A stretch of DNA of 54,362 nucleotides from Bacillota bacterium (GTDB lineage: Bacteria > Bacillota > Clostridia > Oscillospirales > Ruminococcaceae): contig JAEZCT010000059.1 of NCBI GenBank assembly GCA_023433405.1, forward strand, positions 1 through 54,362, read 5' to 3'. A model generated the notes under the pieces. That model was not told the origin of the DNA, ran no database searches, and saw only the letters and a program-made list of their open reading frames with translations. Below, piece after piece: positions 50,265 to 54,362 of the stretch. A program made the position numbers and the translations under genes. The stretch's first letter is position 1. Each line of letters starts with the position of its first letter.

Positions 50265-50279
50265 GGGGGAAGCTTGCGA

Positions 50280-51389
50280 ATGAACAGCAATACGGCATTT
50301 GAACACATCAGCCCTATTCCGGTACGCACCTGGCGCGGGGCGCGCGTCAACGACGCAAGCCTTTCCTTGGAGGGGTATGAGGACCTTTCGGCACATTCCC
50401 CGGCTGAGGAAGCCATTACCGCTGCCGCCGGCATATCGGTCACCTCCCTGAGCAAGGAATTTGCCTTGCCCGAGCTGGGAGCGGCGCAAAGCGCCATAGC
50501 AAGCAGTGTGTTGGAGTACATGGAGCATAACGCAAACCGCGCGTGGCTTGTAACCCTAGAGGCAGGTCAAACCGCCCAAGAGCCTTTGGTGTTTGATTAC
50601 AACCTGACCAGCCAAGCGCCCGCGCTTGCCGATAATATTGTAATCCATGCGGGCAGGGGCAGCAGTGTGACGGTGGTTATTCGCTACCGGTCGGAATGCA
50701 ACCCGGGGGAAGCAGGGGGCTTTCACAGCGGGCTAACCCGCATATACGCCGAGGAAGGCGCGCGGGTAAAGCTGGTGAAGGTGCAAACACTCTCCGAGAA
50801 TGACCGCCATGCCGACCACGTCGCGGCAATGGTGCAAAAGGAGGCCGAGGTCAGCGTGGTTCTCGCTGAGCTGGGAGGGGCACAAGGCGTGGGCAACTGC
50901 AACCTGCATCTGGCGGGAGAGGGGGCGGTGGGCAAACTGGATACTATCTACCTTGGCGACGGCAGCAGGCGGCTGGATTTAAACTATCGCATCGCCTTCT
51001 CCGGCGCAAGGGCTTTCGGCAATATCCGCACCCACGGGATACTTCACCATACAAGCCGTAAGATATATCGCGGCACGCTGGATTTCCTGCGGGGCGCAAA
51101 AGGCGCGAAGGGGCGTGAGGAGGAGTATACCACTCTGCTTTCGCCCGATGTTCGCAACATTTCTGTCCCGCTGCTTTTGTGCGGAGAGGATGATGTGGAA
51201 GGCGCGCACGCCACCAGCACCGGCTCTCTCAGCGAGAGGCAGGTATTTTACCTCATGAGCCGCGGCCTAAGTGAGGGGCAGGTCAAGCGCATTCTCGTCG
51301 AGGCGTCCTTCGCGCCGGTGCTTGACCGGATGGGTGAAGCCCTGGCGGAGGAAATCAGGCTGCTCGTCAGCAAACGGCTGGAGGAATAG
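50280..51389 (+). CDS. sufD: Fe-S cluster assembly protein SufD
   Basis: 369-residue SufB paralogue in the SufBCD complex. The C-terminal half is conserved (YRGTLDFLRGAKGAKGREEEYTTLLSP, HATSTGSLSERQVFYLMSRGLSEGQ), while the N-terminus varies as usual. ATG 50280 has AAGGGGGA 9 nt upstream; TTG 50274 is less well spaced. It is 15 nt behind sufB. Confidence 0.92.
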   Translation: MNSNTAFEHISPIPVRTWRGARVNDASLSLEGYEDLSAHSPAEEAITAAAGISVTSLSKEFALPELGAAQSAIASSVLEYMEHNANRAWLVTLEAGQTAQEPLVFDYNLTSQAPALADNIVIHAGRGSSVTVVIRYRSECNPGEAGGFHSGLTRIYAEEGARVKLVKVQTLSENDRHADHVAAMVQKEAEVSVVLAELGGAQGVGNCNLHLAGEGAVGKLDTIYLGDGSRRLDLNYRIAFSGARAFGNIRTHGILHHTSRKIYRGTLDFLRGAKGAKGREEEYTTLLSPDVRNISVPLLLCGEDDVEGAHATSTGSLSERQVFYLMSRGLSEGQVKRILVEASFAPVLDRMGEALAEEIRLLVSKRLEE

Positions 51390-51459
51390 ATCCTGCAGCC
51401 ACACAATAAATCGCGTTTTGTGCCAGTTCGGCGCGAGCGCCGGAAAGGTTTGTGAAGCG

Positions 51460-52686
51460 ATGTCGAACTTATATAGTGGAGATTTTCCCTTGCTAAACCA
51501 ATTATCCAAGGACGGCAGGCGGCTGGTTTATCTGGACAGCGCGGCGACGGCGCAAAAGCCACAGCCGGTCCTAGACGCGGTACGCGATTATTACAATCAC
51601 GACAATGCAAACCCGCACAGGGGGGCATACGCCCTGAGTGTGCGCGCTACGGAACGATATGAACAGGCTCGCGCCGACGTGCTGCGCTTTGTAAACGCAA
51701 TAAAGTATTACGAGGCGGTGTTTACCAAGAGCGCAACCGAGGCGTTTAACCTTATCGCCTACAGCTACGGGATGCATTTTATCGAAGAAGGGGACGAGAT
51801 TGTCCTGACCATAGCCGAGCACCACAGCAATCTGGTGCCGTGGCAGCAGGTGGCAAAGGTCAAGGGGGCAAAGCTTGTTTACCTGTATGTCGATGAGAAC
51901 GGGAATATCCCAAAAGCTGAACTTGAGCAAAAGATAACAAAAAACACAAAGCTGCTTGCAATGACGCAGGTATCCAATGTATTAGGTACCCGGTTCCCGT
52001 CAGCCGAAATGATTGCGCGGGCACAGCGTTTTGGCGCGGTTACGGTGCTCGACTCGTCACAGGCGGTACCGCATATGCGGCTGGATTTGGAGGAACTGCA
52101 AGCGGATTTTGCGGTGTTTGCCGGTCATAAGATGTACGCCCCCATGGGCATTGGAGTGCTATGCGCGAAACGGGAGTTGCTTAACCGTATGCCGCCTTTT
52201 CTTTTCGGCGGGGACATGATAGAATATGTCAAGGAGCAGTCCGCGACCTTTGCCCCCGCACCCCAGCGGTTTGAGGGCGGAACGCAAAACGTGGAGGCGG
52301 CGGTAGGGTTATCCGCGGCCATTGGCTATTTGGAAGCGGTGAGCTACGATACAATTCAAAAAATCGAGGAGCCCCTTACCGCCTACGCGCTGGAACGGCT
52401 GGGCGCGCTTTCGGATCTCACGCTTTTTGGTTCCCGTAAGCCGGAGGGCAGATCGGGCGTGATCTCCTTTAACGTGAATGGTGCGCACCCACACGATGTT
52501 GCCTCTATTCTGGATGCCAGCGGGGTGGCGGTCCGTTCAGGACATCATTGCGCGCAGCCTTTGTTCCGGTATCTCGGCGTGAACGCCTCCTGCCGCATGA
52601 GCCTTGGCCTTTACAACACCAAGGAGGATATCGACCGGTTGATCGAGGGGCTTGCCGAGGTGCGAAGGCTTCTTAAGCTGGCTTGA
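51460..52686 (+). CDS. sufS: Cysteine desulfurase SufS
   Basis: 408-residue PLP enzyme (type II cysteine desulfurase) that takes sulfur from L-cysteine and passes it to SufU. The PLP-binding lysine is Lys224 in AGHKMYAPMG. The persulfide cysteine is Cys364 in RSGHHCAQPLF. The substrate-binding AEHHSNLVPWQ and VSNVLGT segments are present. ATG 51460 gives the usual N-terminus; GGAAAGG is about 11 nt upstream. It is separated from sufU by a nucleotidyltransferase-like gene. Confidence 0.93.
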   Translation: MSNLYSGDFPLLNQLSKDGRRLVYLDSAATAQKPQPVLDAVRDYYNHDNANPHRGAYALSVRATERYEQARADVLRFVNAIKYYEAVFTKSATEAFNLIAYSYGMHFIEEGDEIVLTIAEHHSNLVPWQQVAKVKGAKLVYLYVDENGNIPKAELEQKITKNTKLLAMTQVSNVLGTRFPSAEMIARAQRFGAVTVLDSSQAVPHMRLDLEELQADFAVFAGHKMYAPMGIGVLCAKRELLNRMPPFLFGGDMIEYVKEQSATFAPAPQRFEGGTQNVEAAVGLSAAIGYLEAVSYDTIQKIEEPLTAYALERLGALSDLTLFGSRKPEGRSGVISFNVNGAHPHDVASILDASGVAVRSGHHCAQPLFRYLGVNASCRMSLGLYNTKEDIDRLIEGLAEVRRLLKLA

Positions 52687-52780
52687 CGGTTTGGGATGGC
52701 AATCTATCGACGGTTAATGCTCATCGGGGGTTCCTAACAGCAAGCTGGACGAATTAATAAAGCAAACAGGAGTTAAAAGA

Positions 52781-53374
52781 GTGCTAAGTCGTTTTTACGC
52801 TAACACAAGGCAAACACAGACCCAACTGCTCCACACGCTGCTTGAGTCTAACGAGGCGGTTTATCAGGTCATTAGCAGGGCAAGCTGCTTGGGGTTGGAT
52901 AGGTACTATATCGGAGCCGGCTGCATTGCCCAAACCGTATGGAATCATCAAAACGGGCTTAGCCCGATGTATGGGATAGCGGATATCGACTTTGTTTACT
53001 TCGACGACGATTTGACCTATGAGGCGGAGAATGAGATTATCAAGCGGGTGCAGACAAACCTCGCCGACTGTCCCGTACCCATCGATGTAAAGAATCAGGC
53101 GCGGGTACACCTTTGGTATCAATCAGCCTTTGGCTATGAGCTGCCTCCCTATAAAACGCTGGAGGATGCCATAAAAACATGGCCTACCACAGCTACCGCA
53201 ATCGGTGTGCGGCTGGATGGCAGTAATTTATCGGTTTATGCCCCATTTGGCTTGGACGATCTGTTCGGGCAAATTATCCGGGCAAATAAAGCTCAAATTA
53301 CAAAGGAAACCTATGAGAAAAAATGCCGTAATTGGACGGAAAAATGGAATACGCTAACGGTCATTCCGTGGTGA
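52781..53374 (+). CDS. Nucleotidyltransferase-like protein (PF06042/DUF925 type)
   Basis: 197-residue member of the NTP_transf_6 family (DUF925). Seen are the Y-IGAGCIAQTVWN strand-helix, the ADIDFVYFD motif with metal-binding acidic residues, DVKNQARVHLWY and the ATAIGVR strand. The family has a polymerase-beta-like nucleotidyltransferase fold and no established substrate. AGGAG lies 8 nt before the GTG start. Its position between sufS and sufU is unusual and suggests insertion into the operon. Confidence 0.8.
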   Translation: MLSRFYANTRQTQTQLLHTLLESNEAVYQVISRASCLGLDRYYIGAGCIAQTVWNHQNGLSPMYGIADIDFVYFDDDLTYEAENEIIKRVQTNLADCPVPIDVKNQARVHLWYQSAFGYELPPYKTLEDAIKTWPTTATAIGVRLDGSNLSVYAPFGLDDLFGQIIRANKAQITKETYEKKCRNWTEKWNTLTVIPW

Positions 53375-53428
53375 GAATGGCAGGTGTTCTTGCAAATTTA
53401 TAATTTTTTAGCAAAGCGGGCGATTACA

Positions 53429-53860
53429 ATGGATTTAAGCAGCATCTATACCGAACTGATTGCGGAGCATAACGCGAGTACCCGAAACCGCAGAAGGCTT
53501 GAAAATCCCGATGCCGTGATGGAGGGGATTAACCCCAGCTGCGGCGATGAGCTGGAGATAGCGGTCAGGATTAAGGATGGCGTTATTGAGGACGCGGCGT
53601 ACACCGGCTCAGGCTGTGCCATTTCACAGGCATCCGCCTCAATGATGACCGATCTCATGCGTGGCAAAACGCTTACGGAGGCTCACGAGTTGGTGGAAAC
53701 CTTTCTAGGCATGATTCGCCGAGAGATTACCGACGAAGAAAGGCTTTATGTGTTGGGGGAGGCCGCCGCCCTTGTGGGCATAGCGGAGCTGCCCGCAAGG
53801 GTCAAATGCGCGGTACTTGCATGGCACACGCTACAGGGAGCCATAAAAGAGGCAAAATGA
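53429..53860 (+). CDS. sufU: Sulfur-transfer / Fe-S scaffold protein SufU
   Basis: 143-residue zinc-dependent sulfur acceptor of SufS in Firmicutes. The ligands Cys38 and Asp40 (NPSCGDE), Cys63 (GSGCAISQAS) and Cys127 (RVKCAVLAW) are all in place. The insertion after residue 60 that marks SufU over IscU is short but consistent. The ATG at 53429 has a weak upstream purine run. It ends the suf operon, 18 nt before a convergent gene. Confidence 0.93.
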   Translation: MDLSSIYTELIAEHNASTRNRRRLENPDAVMEGINPSCGDELEIAVRIKDGVIEDAAYTGSGCAISQASASMMTDLMRGKTLTEAHELVETFLGMIRREITDEERLYVLGEAAALVGIAELPARVKCAVLAWHTLQGAIKEAK

Positions 53861-53878
53861 TGTAGGCGGCGATAACCC

Positions 53879-54130
53879 TTATGGCGACGCCTTGGTTATC
53901 ATGGATTTGACTGAGGCGCCTTTAATTCGTCCCAGCTTACCGGTCATGGCGCTGATCTCATCGTTTGCGCCGTCTACAATCAGCGAAATAACCGACACAC
54001 TGCGTTCCCGATAGGGTATGCCCATCCGGCCGATAATCAGGTAACTATATTCGTGAAGGATGGCGTTGACGCGCTCGACGCACTCCTGGTCTTCCACCAC
54101 AATTCCAACGATACCAATTCGTTTATCCAT
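53879..54130 (-). CDS. Iron-only hydrogenase system regulator-like protein (TM1266 family)
   Basis: 83-residue ACT/NikR-C-like protein. The N-terminal strand RIGIVGIVVED, the central YLIIGRMGIPYRERSVSVISLIVDG and the C-terminal GRIKGASVKSMITK match the small TM1266-type putative regulator found with [FeFe]-hydrogenase maturation genes. A DNA-binding domain is not evident, so it may act by binding a metal or small ligand. It is convergent with sufU. Hydrogenase genes are not in the window. Confidence 0.82.
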   Translation of the reverse strand: MDKRIGIVGIVVEDQECVERVNAILHEYSYLIIGRMGIPYRERSVSVISLIVDGANDEISAMTGKLGRIKGASVKSMITKASP

Positions 54131-54174
54131 TAATACTGCCCCTTTAGCCTTTGCGGTTCTAAGAAATCGGCATT

Positions 54175-54203
54175 AGTATAGCATACCGCCGACATGTTGT
54201 CAA
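54175..54203 (-). promoter_or_regulatory. Sigma-A promoter of the TM1266-like gene
   Basis: On the minus strand a perfect TTGACA (54203-54198), a 17-nt spacer and TATACT (54180-54175), 45 nt before the start. The -10 lies in an ATTAGTATA motif like the tip of the dispersed repeat. Confidence 0.7.
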
Positions 54204-54362
54204 AAATGCAGAATGCTGTTTCCGTGGGTAAACCGCCACGTGAGTTTCACAAACTCCTAAGCAATTCCAACAAAGCATGTTCGCTGACCAAGCACCTTAG
54301 GAGGTTAGACTTGATACTTCGCTTTTTAGGTTGCAAGGCCATATAGTTACGGTGAATAAGCA

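Noticed and set aside
1..54362. Search for tRNA, rRNA and other standard RNA genes in the intergenic regions
   Set aside because: No T-loop GTTCRANNC pattern in a cloverleaf context and no rRNA-like stretch was found by eye.

Overview
This window looks like the chromosome of a spore-forming Clostridia-class Firmicute, most like Oscillospirales/Ruminococcaceae. The evidence is gene content and order: scpA-scpB-DUF2953-gerW-dacF; yicC-remA-gmk-rpoZ-priA-def-fmt-rsmB-rlmN-prpC-pknB-rsgA-thiN; a SufCBDSU system; and a small [FeFe]-hydrogenase-type regulator. Purine-rich Shine-Dalgarno sites are strong, and TTG and GTG starts are frequent. The taxonomic call is inference from content, not from a marker comparison. 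I see no rRNA, tRNA, prophage or CRISPR array.

Layout. 1-3.3 kb: a possible transposase start cut by the window edge, then a polar amino-acid ABC importer (binding lipoprotein, permease, ATPase) whose genes are separated by strong hairpins. 3.4-5.6 kb, minus strand: a VOC protein, a YjbR-like and a DUF3795 protein, and an AraC-type regulator. 5.7-12.3 kb: an envelope cluster with a PBP5-like lipoprotein that has lost its catalytic motifs, and divergently a 1304-residue secreted protein with cadherin-like repeats ending in NPDTGR, followed directly by a class B sortase. 12.7-17.8 kb: a LiaF-like membrane protein and a divergent type IIA topoisomerase pair. 18.4-20.1 kb, minus strand: an LRR lipoprotein and a flavodoxin-fold oxidoreductase. 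20.5-26.5 kb: a site-2 protease, condensin partners ScpA/ScpB, DUF2953, sporulation protein GerW, an intact D,D-carboxypeptidase and an RluB-type pseudouridine synthase with a repetitive tail. 26.7-30.6 kb: a small GNAT-like protein and a three-gene biotin-dependent carboxyltransferase system. 30.7-32.2 kb, minus strand: an AraC/GyrI-like regulator and a PNPOx-like flavoprotein. 32.7-47.2 kb: the core nucleotide, translation and signalling run. 47.3-54.1 kb: the suf operon with a nucleotidyltransferase-like gene inserted before sufU, then a convergent regulator gene.

The most unusual non-genic feature is a dispersed family of about 80-130 bp imperfect palindromes. Their tips resemble TATACTAAT/ATTAGTATA. 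At least eight fuller copies and two or more half copies lie between genes throughout the window. Several copies supply the stop codon of the gene before them, or end exactly at the ribosome-binding site of the gene after them, including inside the suf operon. I did not recognise them as a named family.
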